A DNA stretch of 37,445 nucleotides from Smittium culicis (lineage: Eukaryota; Kickxellomycota; Harpellomycetes; Harpellales; Legeriomycetaceae): positions 37,680 through 75,124 of the forward strand of contig LSSN01000771.1 of NCBI GenBank assembly GCA_001970855.1, in the 5' to 3' direction. Made by a program: the position numbers and the translations under genes. The notes under the pieces are model-generated. The model worked only from the letters and a program-made list of their open reading frames with translations. It did not search any database and had not been told where the DNA came from. Below, one piece after another: positions 21,097 through 31,500 of the stretch. Every line of letters starts with the position of its first letter. Position 1 is the first letter of the stretch.

Positions 21097-21717
21097 CCCA
21101 TTCAAGTGATGTTGACTTTTTTTGAACTACCAAAAATATCCAACCAAATGACAAACTGATAAATCAGTATATTATAATAATTTATTATTCGCTATTTAAC
21201 AAAAGCAATCCAATAATAAATAATGTATAATTGACTTGTGTCGTATAATAATTTACAAGAGTAACTTATTATACTAAAAGTAACAGTTTTTATAATTTGC
21301 AAAATGTTGGGCCAGTTAAAAGGATTGATTAAGTTTTAGTGGGTTTTTATACGGTAACGTAAGTTTTACCATCAAAATTGAAATTATGATTGGCTGAGCA
21401 CTAAAATTTTGAAATTAGTTTTTATTTTATTTTATTTAGTATTAAGCACTTTATTAGTTGCTATTTATTCATTAGTATTGTCGTTATGAAAGTTTTAAAA
21501 GGGATATGATCCGAACAAGGGATGAATCCTCCTCAATAAATTTATAAAAAATTAAAAGTTTAATTGTAGCAAAGATTTGAATTAATACATTTTGGACAGT
21601 AGAGTTGTCAAATAACAATTGATACAGCTGTCAGAATTTGTCAGTATAGACGCCAAATCGCGACACTTGTCCAATTATGATTTTTAAATATTTTTAAGTG
21701 CGTTGGCTGGGAAAGGG
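21097..21717. mobile_element. piggyBac-like MITE, copy E, interrupted by another element
   Basis: The left end CCCATTCAAG follows TTAA (21093-21096), and the right end GGCTGGGAAAGGG is followed by TTAA (21718-21721), so an exact 4-base target duplication is kept. The outer arms match copies A and D. If the nested element at 21239-21665 and its target duplication are removed, the remaining length is 190 bp, the family size. Confidence 0.75.
21239..21665. mobile_element. 427 bp inverted-repeat element nested in MITE copy E
   Basis: The insert begins TGTCGTATAAT and ends GCCAAATCGCGACA, so its ends form a short inverted repeat (TGTCG/CGACA). It is flanked by CTTG at 21235-21238 and again at 21666-21669, a likely 4-base target-site duplication. 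The interrupted site reads GACTTGTCCAATTAT when rejoined, which matches GACTTATCCAATTAT in copy A and GGCTTATCCAATTAT in copy D. No ORF is present. The superfamily is unknown. Confidence 0.65.
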
Positions 21718-21854
21718 TTAATATTCTCTCGTTTCAACTTTGAAAACCTGCGATAAACGAACCAATCAAATCGCTCTAAAAATAATAGCTCATAGTAAAT
21801 TAGTTACACTTGAATTTAGATCCCTAATTGGGAATCCATAATATTTTAATACCT

Positions 21855-21971
21855 ATGACTACTGAAGGTAGCAGTAGGAACGCCTCTATGGCCCAAAGCT
21901 GGTCAGAGGCAATCTCCAAAAACCTTAAATCCCCAGAAATTAATGGAATAGGTGAAAAAAAAATTTTTTAG
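21855..21971 (+). pseudogene. LINE ORF1, truncated start
   Basis: A 38-codon frame starts with ATG, carries AQSWSEAISKNLKSPEI and ends in TAG at 21969-21971. The frame stays open after the stop for another 36 codons with coding-like character (SEKIAENFFEHGWRGFRLG), so the stop looks secondary. The assignment to ORF1 rests on its place before the endonuclease. Confidence 0.45.
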
Positions 21972-22358
21972 GAATTCAAATTTCAAACTATTTTCACTAA
22001 TGAAATAAATCCCAGCGAGAAAATAGCAGAAAATTTTTTTGAGCATGGGTGGCGAGGATTTAGGCTTGGATTTAAAATTCAAGACTAAGCCGCAGGCTTG
22101 GAACTAATTGGAAGAAATCCTATATGATTTGAAATCGATACTAAGCCTAATATAATTTTCTTTAAAATTATTGATTACGAAATCTAATAGAAAGCAAAAA
22201 AAAAAATTTAAATGGAACCTAAAAAGTATTTATTTCCTTGAGACGTCAGAACACTGTGATGAGTATAAATTTATTATGATACCATCGTATAATGGCTTAG
22301 TTTTATGGAAAGTATACCAGGCTGCGTATGATTGCCTCAAAATTATAAGGTAATCAGT

Positions 22359-22370
22359 TGGTATCAGAGC
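22359..22370 (+). other. TGGTATCAGAGC, identical to a common LTR-element primer-binding site
   Basis: This 12-base word is the usual primer-binding site of many LTR retrotransposons primed by initiator Met-tRNA. It follows AATCA and a two-base spacer (GT), as after an LTR ending in CA. No LTR pair or pol gene is seen nearby, and it lies inside the LINE remnant, so chance is a real alternative. Confidence 0.25.
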
Positions 22371-23037
22371 TCTTAAACACATTATGCATAACTCACACCC
22401 CTCAAAAAAGATAAAAGTTGTAATAAAAACCAAAAAAAACAACGAAATTCTGATATTCCGAAAGCTTTAAAAATAATCGATACCAAAATAGTATTTCTTT
22501 GGAAAGTGGTGGGAATTATATGCACATACTGAAACAAAATCAATCACCCGAAATATTAATGTCCAGATATTAAACTAAAGAACAAAATTAAATGAACTCG
22601 CGAGTCAAATCAAAAAATTAATCTCAAAAAGATATTTTTTGAAAAAGATAATGGAAATGCAAAAAAATGATATAAATGTAGAAACAAACACAAAAAAAAA
22701 TAGAATATACACAAAAATTCGTACCTAAAATAAACAGCAAAAATATAGGCATAGAAAAATTATCTGCTAAAATCGTAGATCTTGAATCCTATGGAAAATA
22801 TTCTAGTAAACCTATAAAAAAAATGAATACTAGGTTCAATTATATCTCATCTGAAAAATCTAAAAGATATGTGAGCATAAAAACTAGAAAAAATCAATTG
22901 TTAAATTTTCCTGAGACTTATAATATCAGAATCAGAAAGCTCACAAGAAAACACAATAAATTAAATCTTAAATTAGAAAGTTTTAGAACATAGATGTGAA
23001 TGATTGCTCTAGCTCAAAAATCTGGCGATATGAACTA

Positions 23038-23092
23038 AATGAAAATGAAAATGAAAAAAGAGATGAGATGAAATGAGATGAGATGAAAGCGA
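23038..23092 (+). repeat. purine-rich simple repeat
   Basis: Short tandem units AAAATG and then GAGAT/GAAAT repeat several times between the ORF1-like and endonuclease parts of the LINE. Slippage is the likely origin. Confidence 0.8.
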
Positions 23093-23646
23093 TATAAGAA
23101 GAATTATAGGATAAAAATAAATAATCGATAATTCCTGAAAAAATAAATTAAATGTCAAATAAATATGTTTCCTAATAAAATTGATAGATTTAATCGCCTT
23201 ATATATATGGGAGAATCAGAAAATGAGTCTAAAAATATAGCAAATAGTGAAATCCAAAATAAAGATTACAAGAAGACAAAGTCTTGCCAAAGCTTGATAG
23301 CTGGGTGATATTTTAATAGTTATATATGTTTTTGGTTAAATAATGCTATTTTACTGCTAAATAACTTTATCAAAAAAATATTAAACATTTATACTTTAAG
23401 TATAACTACGAAAATTCAGAAATGCTTTTTCCAAGAGAATGGATCTCTCAGAAAAGAACATAAATAATTTATTACTAATCAATTGATTAACGATTAAGAT
23501 TTTTGATGGTTTGAAAAATGGTGAATAAAAATTGTACATTATTTCATTTTTGCAGACAATGTCAAGATTAGATAATAAACCACATTCAGGAATCGAGATT
23601 GATGATTTCATGGACGAAGAGTAGAATAATTTTAATAACGAAATTT

Positions 23647-24240
23647 AAAATAATAGGCATAACTGAAAACATGTTAAAAGGAAGGCTTTTATATTTTCTA
23701 AAAAAGCCCACGAAAGCGGATTTCTTTTTATTACAAGAAATTAGTATAAAAATCCAAGATATACAATTCTGCTAAATATAAACTGTAAAAATATATAACA
23801 GTGACCAATATTAATAATTAATAATTTATTATTTTATTGAGTGATTAATATCATCAAATTAAAAACACAAAATAATGATAAAATAAAATTTGTCATTTTA
23901 TACCTGTACATTAACGAAAAAGATAGAGGATACACAATTTATTCTCTTCATGAAAAATTTTCATATGAAATTATATAAAAATAAGATATACTTACAATTG
24001 GAGATATGAATATTGCAGAAAACTAATTTAGGGATAAATCTCCATCAAAGATAACCAATAAACATGAATAGGATATTACTGAAATTATAGTCAATCGCTT
24101 CAATATAAAAAGCATCGTTTGTGAATCATTAAAAAACGAAAGAATACGCAGATGGAAAAAATTTTCTGGAAGGTATATATGTGGAAGTGTAGAACCACGA
24201 AAAGAATTCTCTTTGTGATCTGATTCTATACTTTTGATTT
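23647..24240 (+). pseudogene. LINE AP-endonuclease domain, decayed
   Basis: The first block, frame open for 42 codons from 23647, contains LKGRLLYFLKKPTKADFFLL followed by QEIS, the usual N-terminal EN motif with the catalytic Glu. Near 24002-24020 the peptide TIGDMNIAEN matches the GDFN motif. Near 24210-24235 a SVEPRKEFSL block is followed by SDS where the SDH motif is expected. Several stops interrupt the domain. Confidence 0.7.
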
Positions 24241-25600
24241 TTCTTTTATTTTATGAAAATCATTTTTTAAAATTTAACCTTATTGAATATAATAATGATT
24301 TCAAACTAAATATGACAGATTAATTACCCACTAATAACTACTTTAATGAATTGAATTTATAGCAATAAGTATAACACAACTCATTTCATAAAATTTGACA
24401 TGAAATAGAATGTTATAAAAACAACCACAAAACGACAAAAAAACATCACCGAAAAATAGGAAAAGTTAAAGGGAAAATGACAAATAGACTATACTAAAGA
24501 ATTTAGTATTTTATTTAAAAAACTTTGCTTTTTTTGGTCAACTTTCTATTAATAGAATCATCACTCTGCTTAAACAAATAAGCCTTTTATACAAAATTTT
24601 AAAATCTTCATTTTTATATTAAATATAAATCAAAATCTAACAAAAAAAACCACCAATATCAACATGAGCCCTATGAGCATACGCTCAAAAGAACCGACGT
24701 ATTAGGCAGTAGTAGCTGAAAAATCTACATATATCTAAAATTGGTCATGTCCTGGTACCAAAAGAAGTGATTAATAAATTCTACATAAATTAAATTGGAT
24801 CCACTGAGTTCTCTAACTATCAATGCATAAAATTTTCAATAATTTATTGGAATAATGAAAGAAAAAATTAAAATTAAAAATGATAATCTATAATTCTACT
24901 AAATAACATAATAATCAATGATAAAAGTCAAGAGTTAAACACTATTTGCGCAAAATTATATGTATTTACCACCATAAAACATAATTTCAAATATAATTTC
25001 CTCAATCACAGAAAATTCAGCCTTAAAAATAAAATTCAAAACTCATTGATAATAAATTATAATTTCAGTATAGCCAAAGTATCATTAAACAAAGAACTAC
25101 TAAAATGATATAAAAATTATTATAAAAATAAAAAATTTTTAAAATTGATTGAATGATTATTCGTATAAGGATCAAATGAGCTGAGAAAAAAAATCAAACA
25201 AACGATTAATTTGGATTCTCAAAGCAAAAGAAAATATAAAAAAATTAATTTTTTTTATAATGAAAATGTATAAATAATGGCTTAAAAAGATGAAATTATT
25301 AATTTACGCCATAAATTATACTCTCAGCTTTTCAAAATTGGAATTAATTACAATAATAGCCAGTCACTACTAACTCATAATAATAGTAAAAATCTAAAGC
25401 TAACAGAGTACTTTGAACTTGAAGGAAAAATTTAATAATAAGCTTATTAACTTTCGTATTTTATAATAATTATAAAGAAAAATTAATCACTCATTTAAAG
25501 AATGCTTTTAATAAAACGGTGGAGATGCAAAATTTGAATAAAATAATTGTGGCTCGATAATAGTATATAAAAAAAACAGCAAGTAAAAATCTTAAAGAGC

Positions 25601-26475
25601 TATATTAATATTACTCTATATAATACATATGATAAAATTTATACTAAAATAATTACCAATATACTTCAAAAATATATTCACTTATTAAATTTCTATAAAT
25701 CAGAATTATTCAAAAAATGAAGCATTCTTTACAGTATATTTCTGCTAGTTTCCTATCTGTAAACATTAAAATTAAACACAGTCATAAAAAAGGATATATA
25801 ATCTTATTGTACCAATAAATGCGTTCGATAGATTCCATTGGAAATTTATTTTAGATATATTTCCTGGAATTAAGAATATATTAACTGTTTTATCCTACAA
25901 TTTATTTATTTTACTGTATATTATTACATTATAGACTTTTTTAAATTATATAAGTAAAAAAAAGATTGCTAGCGCCTTTATTCCTCTTGGATGAGCGTTT
26001 TAGGTGTAATAGATGGCGAATTTGTCTATATAATTTAGGATTTCCCCCTTTTTATGTAACATTTATCTACTTTATCAGTAATTTCAAAATGAAAATTATT
26101 TCACAACTTAACTATTCTCTATAAAATAACTTGAATAAATAAGTTTTTTTGTGATCAATATAAATCCAACTCATTTTAAGTAATAAAAAAAATTACCTAA
26201 AACTAACTGGAACTATTTATCAAAACCATAGGAAATTTTGTTTTAGAACCAAATTTAATTGAAATTATAATATATATTAATTAGAAAACTTCTGCCAAAA
26301 TTAATAGAAACATAGCCAATCCAACTAATATAAGTACTTAGACAAGAAGATCCACTATCCCCGTTATTATATATTTTAATAATTGAACCGCTACTGCTAC
26401 AAATTAAGAAATTAACAGAATGAACTTCAGTACCCTAAAATAAATTCAAATCAATTGATTTCGTAGATGATTTTA
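25601..26475 (+). pseudogene. LINE reverse transcriptase domain, decayed
   Basis: At 25601-25713 the frame reads YINITLYNTYDKIYTKIITN, the RPI.L.N..YKI..K block of LINE reverse transcriptases. At 26340-26418 it reads RQEDPLSPLLYILIIEPLLL, the (G)RQGDPLSPLLF motif. At 26460-26471 the catalytic box appears as FVDD, about 40 codons later as expected, followed by a GIKIKDNEKKIN stretch. Stops and frame changes lie between these blocks. Confidence 0.8.
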
Positions 26476-26678
26476 TAGTAGGAATAAAAATTAAAGACAA
26501 CGAAAAAAAAATTAATGAATCCCTGAAGATTCATTCACTAGCTCCTATGCTAAAACTAACAAGGGAATATATATAATTATATACATAAAAATGTGTAATT
26601 TTAGTGACGATTGACTAGACCAAGAATTTATGCCTGAGACCGAAATTTTCAATTATCTATTTATTCTATTCATATCAG

Positions 26679-26864
26679 ATGAAGTTTCTATTAAAGAGTC
26701 ACATACTATCATGTCGAAAAATATATCCAATTGGCGTGATGTTAATATCCAGCAAAGACAAAATATTATTATATGATAAATTTACAGTATATAAACTAAA
26801 GATTTCTGTTCATGTTATATTATTCGAAAAATTTTTTGATTTTATTTGGAAAAATAAAAAATAA
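26679..26864 (+). pseudogene. LINE post-RT segment
   Basis: This open 61-codon stretch carries SSKDKILLYDKFTVYKLKIS and ends with FFDFIWKNKK. LINEs of the L1/Tad type have a similar F..FIW..KK motif downstream of the catalytic box. It is continuous with the reverse transcriptase in position and strand. Confidence 0.5.
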
Positions 26865-27653
26865 AATTGATACGATAGAATTAGATAAAAAATGGATTCC
26901 GATCCTTTAAAATTATAAGAACTATCATGAACCCTTTTATAAAATATCATAATCAAATAGTTAACAACGAAAATAAAACCTGGACTGAATCAGTCTAAAA
27001 AGCCTAAAAAATTATCCAATAAGCTTTAGATAAAAAAAATAGCTTTTAATTACTGCTTAATAAAGAATAAATAGAAAAATATTTAAAAACTTATTTTAGT
27101 ATAGAGAGAAATTAAAATATAAAAATAGAACTTATGAATTAGATACACCTGAAATTCCTAACTGGAAGAAATATAAAATTAAATAAATTGATATCAGAAA
27201 ATTAAAAACAAGTACTTAATACAGCGTCACAAAAAAATATCTATCATGGCTCCTAAAAAATAGTACAACCAGATGCGGAGAATTTATATACTACTTTGAT
27301 TTTATTTGAGGAGAAAACTAATAATATATATTTAATACTCAAATATATATCAAATCAGGAATTTCATAGAAAGTTATTAAAAAAAAGATTTTTTAACAAA
27401 TAATCTATACTTTACTCATTTTTCTTATAGAAAAATTCAAATTAAATAATATTTCGATAGATATATGGCCGAAATAAATGATTATAAAACAAAGGTATCT
27501 CTCATTATTCGCGATAATTTTTCTTAATAAAAAATTGTTGCCTTTTGATTTATAAGAATTTTTTTTTTCGATGATAAGATATTACAGTGAGTCTGATTCT
27601 TTAAACCCTTTGATGAACAAAAAACCTTAAATTAATTTTAAAACATAATAAGC

Positions 27654-27696
27654 TATATATTGAATTATTTATTATTTATAATTAATTCAATATATA
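27654..27696. repeat. 14 bp inverted repeat (hairpin) near the LINE 3' end
   Basis: TATATATTGAATTA at 27654-27667 is exactly complementary to 27683-27696, with a 15-base AT-only loop. It sits just after the last readable LINE piece, where some LINEs carry a 3' stem-loop bound by their reverse transcriptase. That role is a guess. Confidence 0.45.
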
Positions 27697-27697
27697 A

Positions 27698-28323
27698 CAA
27701 AAAGATTTTATACTGTTAGATTATTTATCTACTTATCATTAGTTCTGCGAGTTTTGAAGATGTTCTAACTCGTTATTGGCGAGTCAGTTAAAAACAAAAA
27801 TAAATTTTTTCCAGGAAATTCCATTTATTCACGAATTTTCTTTGTACAAAATTTTCATGAGTGTAAATTAACATGATTATGCTGTAATCAGTACATAGAT
27901 CGAACCTTGTCATTTGTCAGCTTTTTTAAAAAAATTGATCGTTAAAAACGAGGGTTTCTGTAAATTGCTTATTTAAACATAAAATAACAAAATTTCCAAC
28001 CTAAAAGGAATAAAATAAGCAGATCAACAAAAATTGAATCTCATTTTAACTGTATCAATATATTTAAAATTAATTTCGAAACTAAAATAATTATCTAAGA
28101 TATTTAATTCTCATCATCCCCATAACAACAGGAGATAAGATAAAACTATCTATTAAGGATTTTTTCCACGAATCAAAAGGAATTGTAGTCATTTATAACC
28201 AATAAATAAAATATACTACACATTTATTTCAGATGCAGAATATTTTAAATCTTATTTAAGCTTATTCGCTTATTTATAATTTATAGCTGAGTAAAAGATA
28301 ATTAATCTATCATTTTTGAAAGT
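27698..28323. other. spacer after the LINE, no gene seen
   Basis: The sequence is AT-rich with stops in all frames. No repeat or RNA gene is recognised. Confidence 0.4.
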
Positions 28324-28521
28324 TTGTATAATTTTCGATTTTTTAAAAGTATTCAAAGACAATTTTTGGAATCAAGATATCTGTATGGGTTAGAACTTTC
28401 TAACATTTACATGGATAAAAATGAAGCAGCAGTAGTAAAAATCATTCTTTCCAGTGAAGCTATTTTTATTAGATCGAAAAAGAACCTAGAAAAAAAATCA
28501 CCAGAGATTCTAAACACCTAA
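28324..28521 (+). pseudogene. possible fragment of a second LINE (post-RT region)
   Basis: An open frame of 65 codons starts at a TTG and stands out from its surroundings. It reads SIQRQFLESRYLYGLELSNI and continues with AAVVKIILSSEAIFIRSKK. The pattern of a helix, then YGLEL, then a later basic helix resembles the region after the catalytic box in several LINE families. The similarity is weak and no flanking domains remain. Confidence 0.3.
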
Positions 28522-31500
28522 ATATAAGAGATACCTAAAACAAAATAAAAAGACTTTAGTTTTCTAATGAGTCAGTTGAAGAAGTTGTCTTATACAATAG
28601 TTAAACAAAATATGAACTTTTAAGTCTATTTATCGGATCACTAAAATAATTTATATTGTTTTACACTTATAGTTCTATATCATTAGATAATTTAAATACA
28701 TAAAAAACACACAAATATATTAAAGATATCAAAATGCAAATAAAAATTAGTTAAAAAAAGAAAATATATAAAAAATGAATATAAATGTCTTATTTATTGA
28801 TTTTTTCATATATCTAAACTCTAAAGTCATTTATTAACCATCACACAGGTGTTAGAATGTTTTTTATCCACATAATTTAGCCAATTAAATTCTATTATTT
28901 TTATACTAAAGAATAGCGGGAGATAATTAATAAGCTTTAAATTATAAAAGATTAATTCAAATTGATTTTTAAAAGCGTTGAATATTAAAGTGCATAAATT
29001 TTTTAGCTAATTTATTTATGAAAAAATCTTATTTATCTCAAAAAATGCACTCTTTTTATCAGTTATAACTGAATCTAGTAATCAAAGCGTTGCGAAGCAC
29101 ACAGGTATTAAGTGTATGAACAAAAAATAAGTGTAAACCCCGCTAAATAATAATAATTCATCCATTTTTATATTACCGCTATATTACCACTACATCATTT
29201 TTTATACTAGTATTAATTTTTTCAATTTCTTAATTTATTATAGAACTACTATAATACAATTTGCACGTTTATGTTTAATATTCTTTTACTAAAAAGTATA
29301 TTTATTAATGAGTATTCATTAAAAAATATGAATTTTAAAGGTATAAGAGCAGAATATATTGCTTTTCGTTCCAATTTATCAAAACAAATTTAAAAAGAAA
29401 ATAAAAAATAGTCAAAATTAATAAAATTAATAAAATTTTAATTCAGTAGCATAATAAATCATAAAAACATTAATTTTCCTAAACCAATAAACAAATATTA
29501 CGCACAGTGATTATATAGACGTAAAAATGAGGTATTCGAACCAATTAAATATATAATTTTAAATTAAAATTGAGATTTTAGGATTTTCATTTGGTAATCT
29601 ATGGCATATTTACATTTTTATATTCGCTCATCGACTGATAATCTAAAATTTTACAAAAAATTATATAAAGAGAATGTCAATTAATGAATTGATAGAATTT
29701 TTTTGAATTTATTGTACTAAAAATCCGAATATATACGTTTAACACATTTCAAGCTAAATCTACTAAGAAAAAAATATATCTCCCAATAAACTATTAAATA
29801 TTAAATCTACAAGAAATTTAAAATTTCAATTTTTTATTTAAGAACTAATTTTTTCCGATTTGAATAGATTTTTTAAAGATTAATTAAAACCTTTTACAAT
29901 TTTAATGGCACTGAATTAAGCTAAAAAAATTGAAAAATATCATATTAATTTCAGTAAATTTCAAATAACACATACCAATACTATCATTTGATCTCCGAAA
30001 TTTATTTATTCTGATGTGATTTTATCTGCGTTAATGTTTTTTAATGGTTAAATTATGAATCCTTCTATACATAATAAATCACTTTCAAAAATTCTACGGC
30101 TCTTAAAACTTTATATTTAGATTTAAGTTCTATAATACGATATTAATCGCTACAAACTGTCTCAACCTTTTATATTTGTACTTTTGGATAATATGTATTT
30201 TTTAAGAAATCAAAATTTAATAATTAAAATTAACCAAATTTTATAAATTTGATCTAGGATTAATTAAAAAAAGCTAATAATTAAATTATCTAGTCTACGC
30301 ATCCTATTCATCATATTAAAGCATAACTGTAGTTTCAAAATTTATCATTAATTTAACTCGAGAATATTTGTAATCCAGAATTTCATTTACTACTTTTTGA
30401 GCTACCCCAATTAATTCTTTTTTATGCCGTTATAATTAAATATTATTAAACTGTTTATTTAGATGAAATGTTATTGTAAAATCATTAGCTCTATAACCTT
30501 TGAATGTTTTTAATTTCAAGAAATTTAAATTAATACGATAAAATATTCACTATAATATATATTTATTATGCTTAAAATTGAAGTATTACCTATTTTATTT
30601 CAAATTATTAAATTTCAAAACTACTATTAAATATCTAATTTCATCATTATTAAAATTAATTATTGTATAGTAATTATGTGAAATGAATAATAAAAAATAC
30701 TATTAAATATAGAAAAATTTTTTTAAATGAAAAATCCAGGATTAGACAATGTAAAATACATCTCAATATTCTAATTTTTTGTAGATAAATTGAAATTTAT
30801 GTATTTATTCTAAATTCTAATCACAGTTTTCGATGAAAGCAAAAATTTCTGTGGAAAATTTAGGGCAAAAGTATATATTATTTCTTTCAACTCGCTTAAA
30901 GCACTTATAAATAAGAAATATAATGTTTTTTTTCTTGAATAGATTATAACTAATAGGTAAAAATAATGTGGAATATTTAATTTTAGTGACAAATGAATAT
31001 TATTAATATTCTTATTATCAAGCTAAATCCAAAAGTTAACATTATGGAAAAGCGATAATTTATAAATAAAAAATTTTTTTCGCGAAAATTGATGGATATT
31101 TTTTAACATCATTTGGATTAGTAAAATAGTATAATATTTGTAATAATAAAATTTATTTAATTTAAAAAAAATTTTGATAATTAGATCTATATTTTTTAGT
31201 TGTAATTTAAATTTTTTAATTCAAAACTTTCAAATATAACCCTTAATCAATTTAAACCATCATATTCGATGATAAGAAATGTTAATAATACAATCTTGTC
31301 AAATATATTATAACTTTTTATATTCAATAAATCAAAAATTTATTACTTCGAACAAAATACTAATTTATTTATTATAAAACGTATAAAAAAAATACAATAG
31401 AGATTTTTGTTAAATATTATACTTATTTTTCATAAATATTTAAACACTGCAAAAAAAAAAATGAGAAATTTATAATTATGTTACTATTTTTTATTAATTG

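Larger units (their letters stand above)
21855..27697 (+). pseudogene. decayed non-LTR retrotransposon (LINE) with ORF1, endonuclease and reverse transcriptase remains
   Basis: This region reads as one old LINE on the plus strand, broken by many stops and frameshifts. It opens at 21855 with an ORF1-like start (MTTEGSSRNASMAQSW, stop after 38 codons) and further ORF1-like pieces to about 23000. An AP-endonuclease block follows at 23647-24240, then a long linker, then reverse transcriptase blocks at about 25601-26475 and a post-RT segment ending FFDFIWKNKK near 26863. The 3' boundary is uncertain; a 14 bp hairpin at 27654-27696 may mark it. The order ORF1, EN, RT, without RNase H or integrase, is that of L1/Tad-like LINEs. 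No active protein can be made from it. Confidence 0.75.

Noticed and set aside
27880..27920. Search for tRNA B-box-like GATCGAACC words
   Set aside because: A weak B-box-like word occurs, but no A box, anticodon arm or acceptor stem can be folded around it. No tRNA or CRISPR array was found in the window.
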